From: Notamacropus eugenii
Taxonomy: Eukaryota > Chordata > Mammalia > Diprotodontia > Macropodidae
NCBI RefSeq assembly: GCF_028372415.1
Contig: NC_092878.1
Span: 68,837,830-68,901,829, forward strand
DNA length: 64,000 bases
Reading direction: 5' to 3'
Part shown: positions 10,561-22,704 of the stretch, in pieces
Position numbering within the stretch: position 1 is the first letter of the stretch
Layout: each line of letters opens with the position of its first letter
Program-made: the position numbers and the translations under genes
The notes under the pieces: generated by a model
Told to the model about the DNA's origin: nothing
The model's database searches: none
What the model saw: the letters and a program-made list of their open reading frames with translations, nothing else

Positions 10561-13456
10561 AACAAATTGAAAATCGCCAAGTAAATACCAAATAAGAAAT
10601 ACTGAAAACCAAAGGAGAGATTAATAAAATTGAAATTAAGAAAACTATTGAATTAATAAATAAAACCAATAGTTGGTTTTATGAAAAAACTAATAAAATT
10701 AATAAACCTTTGGTCAATTTGATTAAAAAAAAGAAAGAAGAAAATCAAATTACTAAAATTAAAAATGAAAGGGGTGAACTCACCTTCAATGAGGAGGAAA
10801 TTAAAACAATAATTAGAAATTACTTTGCCCAACTTTTTATGCCCACAAATTCGATAATCTAAATGACATGGATGAATATTTTAAAAAATACAAATTGCCC
10901 AGATTGACAGAAGAAGAAGTTGAACACCTAAACAGCCCCATCTCAGAAAAAGAAATTGAACAAGCCATCAATGAACTCCCTAGGAAAAAATCTCCAGGGC
11001 CAGGTGGATTCACAAGTGAATTCTATCAAACATTTAAAGAACAGTTAATTGCAATACTATATAGACTATTTTTGAAAATTGGGGAAGAAGGAGTCCTCCC
11101 AAATTCTTTCTATGATACAAATATGGTTTTGATACCCAAACTAGGAAGAGACAAAACAGAGAAAGAAAATTACAGACCAATTTCCCTAATGAATACAGAT
11201 GCAAAAATTTTAAATAAGATTTTAGGAATATGAATACAGCATCTTATCACAAGATTAATACATTATGATCAGGTAGGATTCATACCAGGAATGCAGGGCT
11301 GGTTCAATATTAGGAAAACTATTAGCATTATTGATAACATCAACAACAAAGCTAACAAAAACCACGTTATTATCTCAACAGATGCAGAAAAAGCTTTTGA
11401 CAAAATACAACACCCATTCCTATTAAAAGCACTGGAGAACATAGGAATAAAGGGATGTTTCCATAAAATAATAAGCACTACCTATCTAAAACCTTCAGCA
11501 AGCATTATATGCAATGGGGATAAGCTAGATGCGTTCCCACTAAGATCAGGGGTGGAACAAGGATGTCCATTACCACCACTATTATTCAATATAGTACTAG
11601 CAATGTTAGCTGTAGCAATTAGACATCATAAAGATATTAAAGGAATAAGAATAGCCAAAGAAGAAACTAAGTTATCACTCTTTGCAGATGATATGATGAT
11701 TTACTTAGAGAATCCCAGAGATTCAAGTAAAAAATTACTTGAAATAATAAACAACTTTGGTAAAGTTGCAGGTTACAAAATAAACCCACACAAATCTTCT
11801 GCATTCCTATATATTAGCAACAAAGTCCAACAGCAAGAGATAGAAAGAGAAATCCCATTTAAAGCTAGGGTAGACAGTCTAAAATACTTAGGAGTTTACC
11901 TGCCAAAACAAACCCAGGGATTATATGAACACAATTACAAGACACTTTTTGCACGAATAAAGTCAAATTTAAGTAAGTGGAAAAACATTAGTTGCTCATG
12001 GGTAGGCTATGCTAATATAATAAAAATGACAATTCTACCTAAATTAATTTGCTTATTTAGTGTCATACCAATTAAACTACCAGACAATTATTTTCTAGAG
12101 CTGGATAAAATAATATCAAAATTCATTTGGAAGAACAAAAGGTCCAGAATATCAAAGGGACTAATGAAAAGAAATGCTTGGGAAGGTGGCCTAGCACTAC
12201 CAGACCTCAAATTGTACTATAAAGCAGCAATTACCAAAACCACTTGGTATTGCCTAAGAAACAGAGAGGTAGACAAGTGGAATAGACTTGGCACTCCAGA
12301 CACAGTAGGCAAGGAATATAGCAACCTCCTGTTTGATAAACCCAAGGACCCCAGCTTCTGGGAAAAGAACTCACTGTTTGACAAAAATTTCTGGTAAAAC
12401 TGAATAACAGTGTGGTGGAAATTAGGCATAGACCCATGCCTGACACCGTACACAAGAATAAAGTCCAAATGGGTACATGATTTAGGTATAAAGACTGACA
12501 CCATGAATAAATTGGAGAAGCAAGGAATAGTGTATTTATCAGATTTATGGAGAAGGGAAGAATTTTTTACTAAAGAAGAGATAGAAAGCATTATGAAACG
12601 CAAAATGGATAATTTTGATTACATTAAACAGAGAAGTTTTTGCAGAACCAAACCCAATGCAACCAAAATCCAGAGGGATGTAGTAAATTGCGAAAGAATT
12701 TTTACAGCTAAGCTCGGGGATAAAGGCCTCATTTCTAGAATATATAGAGAACTGACTCAAATGTATAATCATACAAGTCATTCCCCAATTGATAAATGGT
12801 CAAAGGATATGCACAGGCAATTTTCAGAGGAAGAAATTAAAGCTATCTATAATCATATGAAAAAATGCTCTAAATCACTATTGATTAGAGAGATGCAAAT
12901 CTAAACAACTCTGAGGTACCACATCACACCTATAAGACTGGCAAACATGACAGAACAGGAAAATGAAAAATGCTGGAGAGGATGTGGGAGAGTTGGAACA
13001 CTAATTCATTGTTGGTGGAGCTGCGAGCGCATCCAACCATTCTGGAGACCAATTTGGAACTATGCCCAAAGGGCTACAATAATGTGCATACCCTTTGACC
13101 CAGCAATATCGCTACTAGGACTGCATCCCCAAGAGGTCAGAAAAATGGGAAAGGGTCCCACATGTACAAAAATATTTATAGCAGCACTCGTTGTAGTTGC
13201 CAAAAACTGGAAATCAAGGGGATGTCCATCAATTGGGGAATGGCTGAATACATTATGGTATATGAATGTAATGGAGTACTATTGTGCCATAAGAAATGAT
13301 GAACAAGAAGACTTCAGAGAGGCCTGGAAGGACTTATATGATCTGATGTTGAGTGAACGGAGCAGAACCAGGAGAACTTTGTGCACAGCAACGACCACAG
13401 TGTGCGAGAGTTTTTTCCTGGTAGACTTGGAATTTCATAACGCAAGAACTTATTAA
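10561..13456 (+). pseudogene. L1 ORF2, partial: reverse transcriptase and C-terminal Cys domain
   Basis: Continuation of ORF2 after the EMC3 insertion. Seen in order: a linker, the RT fingers ([19 protein letters not shown] near 11000; [20 protein letters not shown] near 11165), STDAEKAFDKIQHPFLLKAL near 11380, EQGCPLPPLLFNIVL near 11555 (a Pro where Ser is usual), and the catalytic FADD box at 11681-11692. Then come the thumb/connection and the C-terminal C-W-R-G-C-G...H-C-W-W-S-C motif from about 12975. In-frame stops lie at 10593, 11231 (TGA at a probable former CGA), 12395 with a second just after, and 12902. A frame change lies between 10595 and 10868. The natural stop is 13454-13456. 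Confidence 0.93.
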
Positions 13457-13816
13457 AATAAACATCCCAATGGTGGTTTTCTAAGGCAAAATGCCTTCCA
13501 CACTCAGAGAAAGAAATATGGAAGTCATTCGCAGAATATAGCAGATCATGTTTGTGTGTGTGTGTGTGTTTGTGTATCATGTTTTGATTTGATATATGAT
13601 TTCTCCCATTTACTTTAGTTCGACTACATAGCATGACTATACTGAAAATGTACTCAGTAGGACAGTATATGCAGAACCTATACAGAATTGTATGCAGTCG
13701 TGGGGAGGGAGGGGGGTAGTGGGGTGTACGTGTGGGGGGGATAAAATCTTAATTTTATGGCAGTGATTGTTAAACATTAAAAAATAGTAATAATAAAACT
13801 AAATTAAAAAAAAAAA
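13457..13816 (+). other. L1 3' UTR and A tail
   Basis: Non-coding tail of the L1: a (GT)n patch at about 13551-13575, a G-rich tract at 13700-13740 (GGGGAGGGAGGGGGG, the G-rich 3' UTR feature common in mammalian L1s), then an AT-rich end and about 12 A. Confidence 0.85.
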
Positions 13817-13870
13817 AGAATACTTGTACTGACCACTGTGGAAGAAATGCATAAAATGACCCGCCTGAGA
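13817..13870 (+). mobile_element. Right target duplication and remainder of the MIR-type SINE
   Basis: AAGAATACTTGTA (13817-13829) repeats 8779-8791; the bases after it continue the split MIR-like SINE for a few tens of bases. Where the SINE ends is not clear. Confidence 0.5.
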
Positions 13871-14689
13871 AGAACTCCAGGTACTGATTTCAATGTCTTT
13901 CTTGAAGATGGCAGTTTTGAGTAATTTTCCTCACTTTGCTTGGCCTAATATCTCTTACCAGCTCCACTAGTATTACATTATTAACTTTCCTGACATGATT
14001 ACATAACACATAGACCCATCACTCCTTAGAAACGGACCTGATTCAACGCATGCTGACTTCACTTTATTCTATATCAGCTTTTTTTTAAATGACCCCTAAT
14101 AAACTGATCATCAGCTACAGAACTTAGTGTCCTTCAGTATCTCATTTTTGCCTCTTATTGGTACAAAAAAACTGAATTATTTAAATTAACGGATTCCAGA
14201 AATTTTAGAAATTTCTCCACCCTGTCAGGCACAGATTATAGATTTATTTGCTTCACTGAGACCAGGTATACTTAGAGGGTAACTCTCATGTTTCTCTCCT
14301 GGAACTAATTTAAAATATTCTCCAATAATTATATTATTCTTCTTACATTACTATCAGTGTTATGTTAAAAGTCATCTTTTTTGTTTCATTTAATATCAAT
14401 TTAAATAAATAAATAATGATACATTTAAATAACAACTATTATTAATTGTTAAATAATAAATTGTAAAAAAAATCAAGCTAAATTAATAAAAATACATAAA
14501 GCTTATTACTGCTTAAAATAAGACTATAAGAAAATGGCCAGTATAGAGAGTTACTTGCTTCACTCATTTCTTCTTTCCTTTCTTCCTTCCTTCCTTGTCT
14601 CCTTACTTCCTTTCCTTTCCTTTCTTTTTTTTCTCTCTTTCTTCCTTTTCTTAAGCATATGCTACCTATGTTGGAAAAGAAAACATTCT
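13871..14689. other. Spacer with a CTTT/CTTC patch
   Basis: AT-rich DNA without a recognisable gene. An imperfect pyrimidine tract of CTTT/CTTC units lies at about 14565-14655, similar in type to the much larger tract at 45 kb. Confidence 0.5.
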
Positions 14690-15994
14690 CTAAAGCAAAA
14701 AAAATAAACTTTAAAAAATACAGCCATGTTTCAGTCTGTACACAGAGTTAGTAAGTTTTCTCTTTGGAGGTGAATAGGATTTTTCAAGATCAGTCTTTTC
14801 CAATTGCTTGGATGGTTTTCTTGATCAGAAAAGTGAAGTCTTTCAAACCAGATCATCATGAAAATGCTTTTGTTACTGTGTAGAACTCTTCATCAGTTCA
14901 TATGTCTTCAAAGATTTCTCTGAAAATATTCTATTCATCATTTCTTATAGTATAATAGTGTCAATATCACAATCACACACTATAATTTGTTCATTTATTC
15001 CAATTGATGGGAATATTATCAATGTTCAATTATTTGCACCACAAAAAGAGCTACTAAATAGATGTTTGTAGAAATAGGCAATTTTCTCTTTTCTTTGATC
15101 TCTTTGAAAAAGAAACCTAGTGGTGGCATAGTTGTATCAAAGGTTATGTATAGTTTTACCTTATGTAGTTTATATATTTTATGCTTAGGCTTGGTTCCCT
15201 ATGTATTTGAGAAATGTGGCTTTTACTGTAGAAACTTGTTATAACTTCACCCACCCCCAGTTTTCTGTTTGCGTTCTAGATTCAGTTACATTAGTTTAAT
15301 TTGTATGAAATTATGTAGTCACCATAACCCAGTTTATATCCCATGATCTTGTTTGTCTCTGGTATGGTCATAATATTTTCCCTTATCTACAGAGAGAGTA
15401 CATAGATTATTCTATGTGCCTATAATTTACTTATAATATGCTTTATGTCTGAATGATTTATCTGGGACTATTTTTGATATGCTCATCAATCACTAGTTTC
15501 TTCCCAATTGCTTTTATTCCCAGAAATTTTTGTCAAATGATGAGTCTGAATTCCCAATTACTATGGTCATTTGATGATGTTTATTGTGTACCTAAACAAT
15601 TACACTGATTGACCCACTGCATTTCTTAGGCAACAACAGAGTGTTTCAATGATTACTGCTTTGTAATACAGATTGAAAACTGATATTACTATCTGCCTTC
15701 CTTAACATTGGCTTTCATTAGTTCCCTTGACATTTTTCCTCATTGGAATGAATTTTGTTATGAATTCTCTACTTCAATAAAATATTTTTGTAGTTTTAAT
15801 TTGATTGACAATGAATAAATAAATTAACTAATGTAGATCTGTAATTTTTATATTTATCTACACATGAGCAATTAATATTTCTCCAACTGTTTATGTCTGT
15901 CTTTTTTGTGCCTAAAGTGTTTCATAAATTTTGTTGATAGAGTCCCTGGGGTTTACCTCACCAGATTGTCTCCCAAATATTTTATATTTTCACA
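14690..15994 (-). mobile_element. L1 3' portion, reverse strand
   Basis: Read on the reverse strand this is the second half of L1 ORF2 and its 3' UTR. The forward strand shows reverse-complement landmarks I know from marsupial L1: 'attccaattgatggg' (15000), 'caaaaagagctactaaata' (15045), 'gctttgtaatacagattgaa' (15660) and 'catgagcaattaatatttc' (15866). The 3' end is at the left. It is strongly decayed, with no frame over 60 codons, so it is older than the L1 at 8.8-13.8 kb. Confidence 0.8.
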
Positions 15995-17042
15995 GAAGAA
16001 GGTGGCAGTCCAGGGCAAGGAGAACCACTAGAATACCAAAATTTGTGATCTGCAGTGGAGTATAGACCCTCATTACAATTTCAGGTGGAAAACAGTGCTT
16101 CTGGTTGCTTACAGACCAGAGCACAGGTCAGAGAGGAGTAAATACCTTTCCTTAGATTGTACCACTTTGGAAGAACTGAAAACTGACAGGTCCCTAGAAG
16201 TATTCCTAAAATCAGTTTCATAAAATTCCTGAAGTTTGGGACACTGTGTCCTACACTCTGGAAGGAAAGTCCCATTTTAACAAAGAATTGAAAGTAAAAT
16301 AAAAGAGACTGGAAAAATGAGCAAACTACAGAAAATAATTCTAAGTACAGAGAGTTACCAAGTTGAGGCAGATCAAACACTCACTCAGAAGAAGAGAACA
16401 AAGTCAAAGTTTCTTCAGCCAAAGCTGCCCAGAACAATATTAATTGGTCTCAGGACATGGAAGAGCTCAAAAAGGATTTTGAAAATCAAGTAAGAAGGTA
16501 GAAAAAAATTAGGGAAGGAAATGGAGTGATGTAAGAAAATCATGAAAAATGAGTCAGCAGCTAGGTAAAGTTGACACATTAAGCTACAGAAGAAAATAAC
16601 ATCTTAAAAAACAGAACAGGCCCAATGGTTTAAAAAAAATGAGGTAGAAAAAGCCAATGAGAAGGATAATTTATTGAAAAGGAAAATTGGCAAAATGTCA
16701 AGAGACACAAAAATTCACTAGAGGAAAACAATTCTTTCAAAAGTAGAATTGGCCAAATGGAAAAGAAGGTGCAAAAGTTCACTGAAGAAAATAATTACTT
16801 AAAAATTTAGAACTGAGAAAAAAAAGAATTTAGCAAAAAACTTGAGGAAAAAGAAGCTAATGATTTTTGTAGTTTTGAAAAAATAAAAAGAAAAGAATGA
16901 AAAAATAGAAGAAAATTAAAAATATCTCACTAGAAAACCAACAGACCTGGAAAATAGATTCAGGAGAGATTATTTAAAAATCATTGAAATACTTGACAGC
17001 CATGATGAATAAAAAAGACTATACATTATCTTTAAAGAAATT
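15995..17042 (+). mobile_element. Old L1, 5' part (5' UTR and ORF1), left of a nested insertion
   Basis: 5'-UTR-type sequence ('cagaccagagcacaggtcag' near 16110) is followed by an ORF1 coiled coil ('ggacatggaagagctcaaaa' near 16456; 'gaattggccaaatggaaaag' near 16745) and the RRM start ('ggagagattatttaaaaatc' near 16963). It breaks at about 17042 and resumes at about 19700. Heavily decayed. Its left neighbour is an L1 piece in the opposite direction. Confidence 0.75.
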
Positions 17043-17679
17043 AGAAGCAGAACCAAGACAGTGGAATAGAAAGACTCATATACTCTAGTGCTTCCCCCAC
17101 AGCCCACAAAATACCAGGAAAAAATGACTTAACAAAAATTCTAGAGCAACAGAAGCCACAGAGCAACAGAGTGAAAGAGGTTTCCAGTCGAAGGTAACCT
17201 GGAAGGCCAACAGGAAATATCAATCTCATAGGATGTTGAGCACAGCAGAACCCAGCCCTGGCCCCACAGCACTGGGAAGAACAGGACCTGAACAGACCTC
17301 CAGGGCAGAATTCCCAGCAGGGAGAGTCCCAGGTCCAAAGAAAATCCAAAGGTCACTGAGGGAGGGCTTTCCCATCTCGGTGAGAGGGGAATGGCTTTCC
17401 CACAGCACTGGCCCCAAGTGGCGGCAGCAGTAGCAGAAGCAGTTGGCTGGCAGCCAATGGATGGATCCATTGTCCAAGCAGCTCAGCTTAAAGCCTCTGG
17501 CAGAACAGAGGAGCTGACCTGAACCTCAGCCCTCAATAGTGGCCCTACCCCCAATTAAAACCACTGGGAAAGTAGAGCAGCTGATCGGAATCTCAACCTT
17601 GAGCACCATACTGGGGAGAGAAGGGGTACTAGGACCCTCCTCTTGACAAAGGATTCAGAAGTCAAATAACTGGCTGGGA

Positions 17680-18702
17680 AAATGCCCCAAAAAGAAAAAA
17701 AAATAAAACCATAGAAAGTTACTTTCTTGGTGAACAAGTGTCTCCTTCCATCCTCTCAGATGAGGAAGAACAAGGTGTACTGTGAGAAGAAGTCAAGGCC
17801 TCTGCCCCCAGTACCTCAAAAATGAATATGAAAAGGGCTCAGGGAATAGAAGAGCTTGAAAAGCATGTCAGCAGCCTGCTAAATGAGGAACAAAAAAATG
17901 CTGAGGAAAATAACACCTTAAAAAAGATGCTAACTCAATTGGAAAAAGAGGTCCAAAAAGCCAATGAGGAGAAGGAGACTTCAAAGAGCAGAATTAGTCA
18001 AATGAAAAAGAAGGTTCAAAAGCTCACTGAACAAAATAATTCTTTCAAAGAGAAATGCAGTTCAGGGTAGCTAATGACTGAGATAAACCAAGAAGTTAGA
18101 AAACAAAAGCAGAAGACTGAAAAAAAATTGAAGATAATGTGAAACTTCTCAGTGGAAAAATAACTGACCTGGAAAATAGATCCTGGAGAGACAATTTAAA
18201 AATTATGGACTACCTGAAAGCCTTGATCAAAAAAAAAGTCTAGACATCATTTTTCATGAAATTATCAAGGAAAACTGCCCTGATATTCTAGAACCAGGGG
18301 GCAAAATAAATATTGAAAGAATCCACCGATAATCTCCTGAAAGTGATTCAAAAAGAGAAACTCCTAGGAACATTGTGGTCAAATTCCAGAGTTTCCAGGT
18401 CAAGGAGAAAATATTGCAAGCAGCTAGGAAGAAACAAGTCGAGTACTGTGGAAATATAATCAGGATGACACAGGATATGGCAGCTTCAACATTAAGGGTT
18501 CAAAGGACTTGGAATAGATTATTCTAGAAGTCAAAGGAACTGGGATTAAAACCAATACTTCAAGGGAATAAATGGTCATTCAGTGATATAGAGGATCTTC
18601 AATCATTCTTGATGAAAAGACCAGAACTGAAGAGAAAAATTGACTTTCAAACACAATATCAAGAGAAGTATGAAAACGGAAATAGCAAAGAGAAATCATA
18701 AA
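17680..18702 (+). pseudogene. L1-type ORF1 remnant, copy B
   Basis: The coiled coil is best kept at 17822-18070 (IEELEKHVSSLLNEEQKNAE, then NTLKKMLTQLEKEVQKANEE), with leucine and charge periodicity. The RRM motif follows near 18165 (ENRSWRDNLKI; W replaces the usual R). The C-terminal ITYPAKL region is missing: 'gggattaaaaccaa' runs straight into 'tacttcaaggg' near 18550, a small internal deletion. Stops and frame changes make it non-functional. Its role in life would have been RNA binding and chaperoning. Confidence 0.72.
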
Positions 18703-18797
18703 GGACTTTTTAAAGCTGAACTGTTTACATTCCTACGTGGAAACATAGTATTTGTAAATCTTGAGACTTTTCTCAGTATTTGGATAGGTGGAGGGAT

Positions 18798-18799
<2 letters not shown>

Positions 18800-18842
<43 letters not shown>
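18800..18842. repeat. (CA)n microsatellite inside HAL1-like copy B
   Basis: About 21 uninterrupted CA units between 'gggattata' and 'tagacagagagtacagg', the same position as in the other family members. Confidence 0.95.
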
Positions 18843-18847
<5 letters not shown>

Positions 18848-19699
18848 CAGAGAGTACAGGTTGTGTTGAATTGGAAGAGATGATATCCATAAAAAATAAA
18901 ATAAAAATTAAGGGGTGAGGGAGGGAAATACTGGGAGGAGAAATGGAGAAATGGAATGGGGCAGGCTATAACTCATAAAAGAGATAAGACAAATCTTGTT
19001 CAATGGAGGAGAAGAGGGAGAAGGGGAGAGTGAAAAAGTGAAACTTAGTCTCTTCACATATGGCTGAAGGAGGGAATAACAGACTCACCAAGTTTGTTAT
19101 GAAAATCTATCTTTCACTACAGAAAAGTAGGGGAGGAGAGGACAAGTGGGATGAGGGGGATGATAAAACGGAGGACAAATGGGAGAAAGGCATAAGTAGA
19201 AGTAAACACTTTTGAGAAAGGATAAGATCAAATGAGAGAAAAAAGATGGGTGGGCGGACAAGGTAAGATAGAGGACAATATAATTAGTATTATGCGTCAT
19301 GACTATTATGGAAGTTTTTTTGCAAAATGACACATACGTAGCCTGTATTGAATTGTCTACTTTCTCAGTGGGGATGGGTAGGGAGGGAGGGAGGGAGAGA
19401 ATTTGGAATTCAAAGCATTAGAAATGAATGTTGAGAATTATTATTGCATACAACTGGGAAATAATAAACACAGGTAATGGGGTATATACATTTATCTTGT
19501 CCTACAAGAAAAGAGAGATGAGAATAAGGGAAGGGTAGGGTGTAATAGAAGGGAGGGTACATTAAGGGAAGGGATAATCAGAATGCAAGGTATTATGGGG
19601 TGGGGGAGAGGAGAGATGGGGAAAAAATTGGAACTCAAACTTTTGTGGATATCAATGTTGAAATTTACAAATAAATAAATACAAAAAAGGAAAAAAAAA

Positions 19700-21672
19700 T
19701 TATCAGGGAATACTATCCTGATATTCTAGAATCAGAAGGTAAAATAGAAATGGAAAGAATTTAAAGATCACTTCTTGAAAGAGATCTCAAAGAAAACTCA
19801 CAGAAATATTATACTCAAATTCCATATCTCTCACACCAAAGGGTGGAAAAAAACTTTTCAAGCAGTGAAAAAAATAGATTTAAATAATTGGGAATGTATC
19901 AATTGCTCATAAGTACATTGAGCTAATATAATTAAAGTGGCAATTCTTCCTAAAGTAATTTACATATTTGGTATCAGACCAAACTATCAAAATTATTTTA
20001 CAGACCTAGAAAAAATAATAACGTGATTCATCTGGAAGAACAAAAGTTCAACAATATTAAGGGAAATAATGAAAAATAAGTGCAAAGGAAGGTGACCTTG
20101 CTGTAGCAGATGTGAAACTACACCCTAAAGGGGTAATCATTAAAACTATTTGGTACCAGCTAAGAAACAGGCTGGTGAAACTATGAAATAGATTAGATAC
20201 ATATGAAAATATATTCAATGACTATAGTAATCTACTGTCTGATTAAACCAAATACTCTAGCTTCTGAGATAAGAACATAGTATTTGAGAAAACCTGATGG
20301 GAAAACTGGAAAATAGTTTGGTAAAACTAGGCATACATCAATACCTGATATCATACTAAGATAAAGTCAAAATGAGTATTCGATTTATACATAAAGTTGG
20401 ACAGCATAAGCAAATTAGGAGAGCAAGCAATAGCTTGCCTGTAAGATCTGTCAGACCAAACAAGAGATAGAGAACACTAGGAAACGTAAAATTGATAATT
20501 TTGATTACATTAAATTAAAAAGAGTTTGCACAAAGTCAATGCAACCAAGATTAGAAAGAAATCAAAAAGATGGGAAACTATATTTATTACCAATGTTTCT
20601 GATAAAGGCATTAATTCTAAAAGATACAGAGATATGATTCAAATTTATAAGACTACAAGTTATTCTCCAACTGATAAATGAACAGGCCATTCTCAGATGA
20701 AGAAATTAAAGCTATCTAGTCATATGAAAAAATGCACTAAATGACTATTTATTAGAGAAATGAAAATTAAAACAACTCTGGGATACCACTTCACAATGAT
20801 CACATTGGTTAACATGAAAAATAAAAGGAAAATCATTAAAAGATGTGGGAAAACTGGATCACTAAAGCGTTCTTATAAATAATGTGAACTGATCTAATCA
20901 TTCTAGACAGTAATTTGGAACAATGTCCAAAGGGCAACTCAACTGTGCATACTCATTAATCCGGCAATACTAGGTCTATATCCTAAAGAGATCATAAAAA
21001 GGGAAAAGGGCCCACATGGAGAATAGATAGATAGACAGAGATATAGATATAGATATTTATAGCAGCTCTTTTTGTGATGCCAAGGAATTGAAAATTGTGG
21101 GGATGCCTATACATTGGGGAATGGCTGAAGAAGTTGTGGCATATGAATGTAATGGGATACCATTGTGCTATAAGAAATGATGAGCACGCAGACCAGAAAA
21201 ATACTGGAAAGACTTGCATGAACTGATGTGGAGTGAAGTGAGCAGAACCATGGAAAACACTGCACAGTAACATCAACAGTGCACTATAACTGACTTTGAT
21301 AGAGTTAGTTCTCAGTAATGCAATTATCTAAGTAAAACAATTTCAAAAAACTTATGGTGGAAAACAGTATCCACAGCCAGAAAAAAGAACTATGGAGTCT
21401 GAATGCAGATACTATTTTCAGTTTTTTGTTGTTTACTTTCTCTTAGTTTTCTTCTCTTTTGATCTGATTCTCCTTTCACAACATTACCAATATGGAAATA
21501 CGTTTAATGTGATTATACATATATAACCTATATCAAATTGCTTGTCATATTGGGGAGGGGGAATGGAAGAAAGGGGGGGAGAAAATAGTTTTCAACCCAA
21601 AGTCTTGCAAAAAAATATTCTTCAAAACTTTCTTTCCATGTAATTGAAAAAAAAACATTATTTATTTTGTTA
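19700..21672 (+). mobile_element. Old L1, 3' part, with an internal ORF1-to-ORF2 deletion
   Basis: Resumes the ORF1 of the element at 15995 ('attatcagggaatactatc', matching 'aattatcaaggaaaactg' of other copies). At about 19870 it jumps to the late part of ORF2 ('gctaatataattaaagtgg' at 19922; compare 12012 in the better L1). It then continues to the C-terminal segment, the tail-end 'gcagaaccatggaaaac' (21241) and a G-rich 3' UTR (21550-21590). About 3 kb of L1 is missing at the jump. No long frame remains. Confidence 0.75.
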
Positions 21673-21737
21673 AAAATATGACTTAAAGTATTTTTAAAAT
21701 TTTAAAAAATATTTAATATTTTAATATGAGATATTGT
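21673..21737. other. AT-rich junction
   Basis: Very AT-rich bases between two L1-derived pieces; probably decayed A-tail sequence. Confidence 0.4.
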
Positions 21738-22704
21738 TCAAAATAAAGAAATAATTCAAGTATCATAGATACAGTAAGGATAAGACATGTTCTAACAGCT
21801 TTTATATTAATAGATGAGTGCTTGCAATGATATTTTGGAGGGCAAAGGTATTAGGATTACAACCAAAACTCACCTGCCCAGCAATACTGAGTGCAATTCT
21901 TCAGTTGAAAAGAAAAAAAATATTCAAAGAAATAGAAAACTTTCAAGCATTCTTGATGAAAAGACCGGAGTTGAATAAAAATTTGACTTTGAAATGGATG
22001 ACTCAAGACAAGCATTATAAGTTAAACACAGAAAAAAGGAAACTACAAGGGACTTAATAATGATAAACTCTTTACATCCCTACGTTGGAAGATAATACGT
22101 GTAACTCTTAAGAATTTTTTCTTTCTTTGGACACTCTGAAGAGCACAATCACTGTATACATACATACATAATGTGTGTATATATTTATGTATTCACATAT
22201 ACATGTACATACATATATACATCTATAACTATATACAGTGCGAGAGCAAGAGAAAGGGCACAGATGTGAATTTAATATGAAGCAATGATATCTAAAACAA
22301 ATAAACTGAGGAGTGAGAAAGAGAAATGCACTTGGAGAAAAGGAAAGTTAAAATGGGGTAAATTATCTTACAAAAAAAGAGGCAAGAAAAAGCTTTAACA
22401 GTGGAGGGGAAGATAGAGGAGCTGAGAGGGAGCAAAGTGAACTATACTTTCATTTCTATTAGCTCAAAAAGATAATAATATGCACATTCAGCTGGGTATA
22501 GCAATCTGTCTTATCCTACAGGAACATCGAAAAAGAAGGGTATAAGAGAAGGAAGTGCAATAGAGAAGGCAGGGAAGATTGCAGGAGGTGATAGTTAGAA
22601 GTAAAACACTTTTGAGAAGGGATAGGGTGAAAGTAGAGAGAATAAAATAGGGAGAAATAAGATGGAGGGAAGTACTTCTAGCAATTGTAAAAGTGAAAAA
22701 CAAT
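21738..22704 (+). mobile_element. HAL1-like fragment, copy C (ORF1 end to 3' region)
   Basis: Starts within ORF1 ('agaaataattcaagtatcat', matching 'agaaacaattcaagtactg' elsewhere) and keeps the TCPAILSAILQ stretch (near 21876, normally ITYPAKLSV-L-). It carries the CATA-type simple repeat at about 22159-22225 in the family's microsatellite slot and part of the purine-rich tail. It is cut at about 22704, where L1 ORF2 sequence begins. Confidence 0.68.

Larger units (their letters stand above)
17043..19690 (+). mobile_element. HAL1-like element, copy B, full length, nested in an old L1
   Basis: Starts 'agaagcagaaccaagacagt', has a GC-richer 5' UTR to about 17680, an ORF1 remnant, an internal (CA)n at 18800-18842 and the duplicated purine-rich 3' module, and ends at (AAAT)n. 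It sits inside ORF1 of the older L1. The flanks 'aaagaaatta' (17033-17042) and 'aaaaaaatta' before 19702 look like a degenerate target duplication. About 2.65 kb. Confidence 0.78.

Noticed and set aside
11291-12397. A 368-codon frame as a domesticated reverse transcriptase
   Set aside because: It is the L1 ORF2 RT core with FADD, but bounded by in-frame stops that continue into more ORF2 in the same frame; ordinary dead L1.
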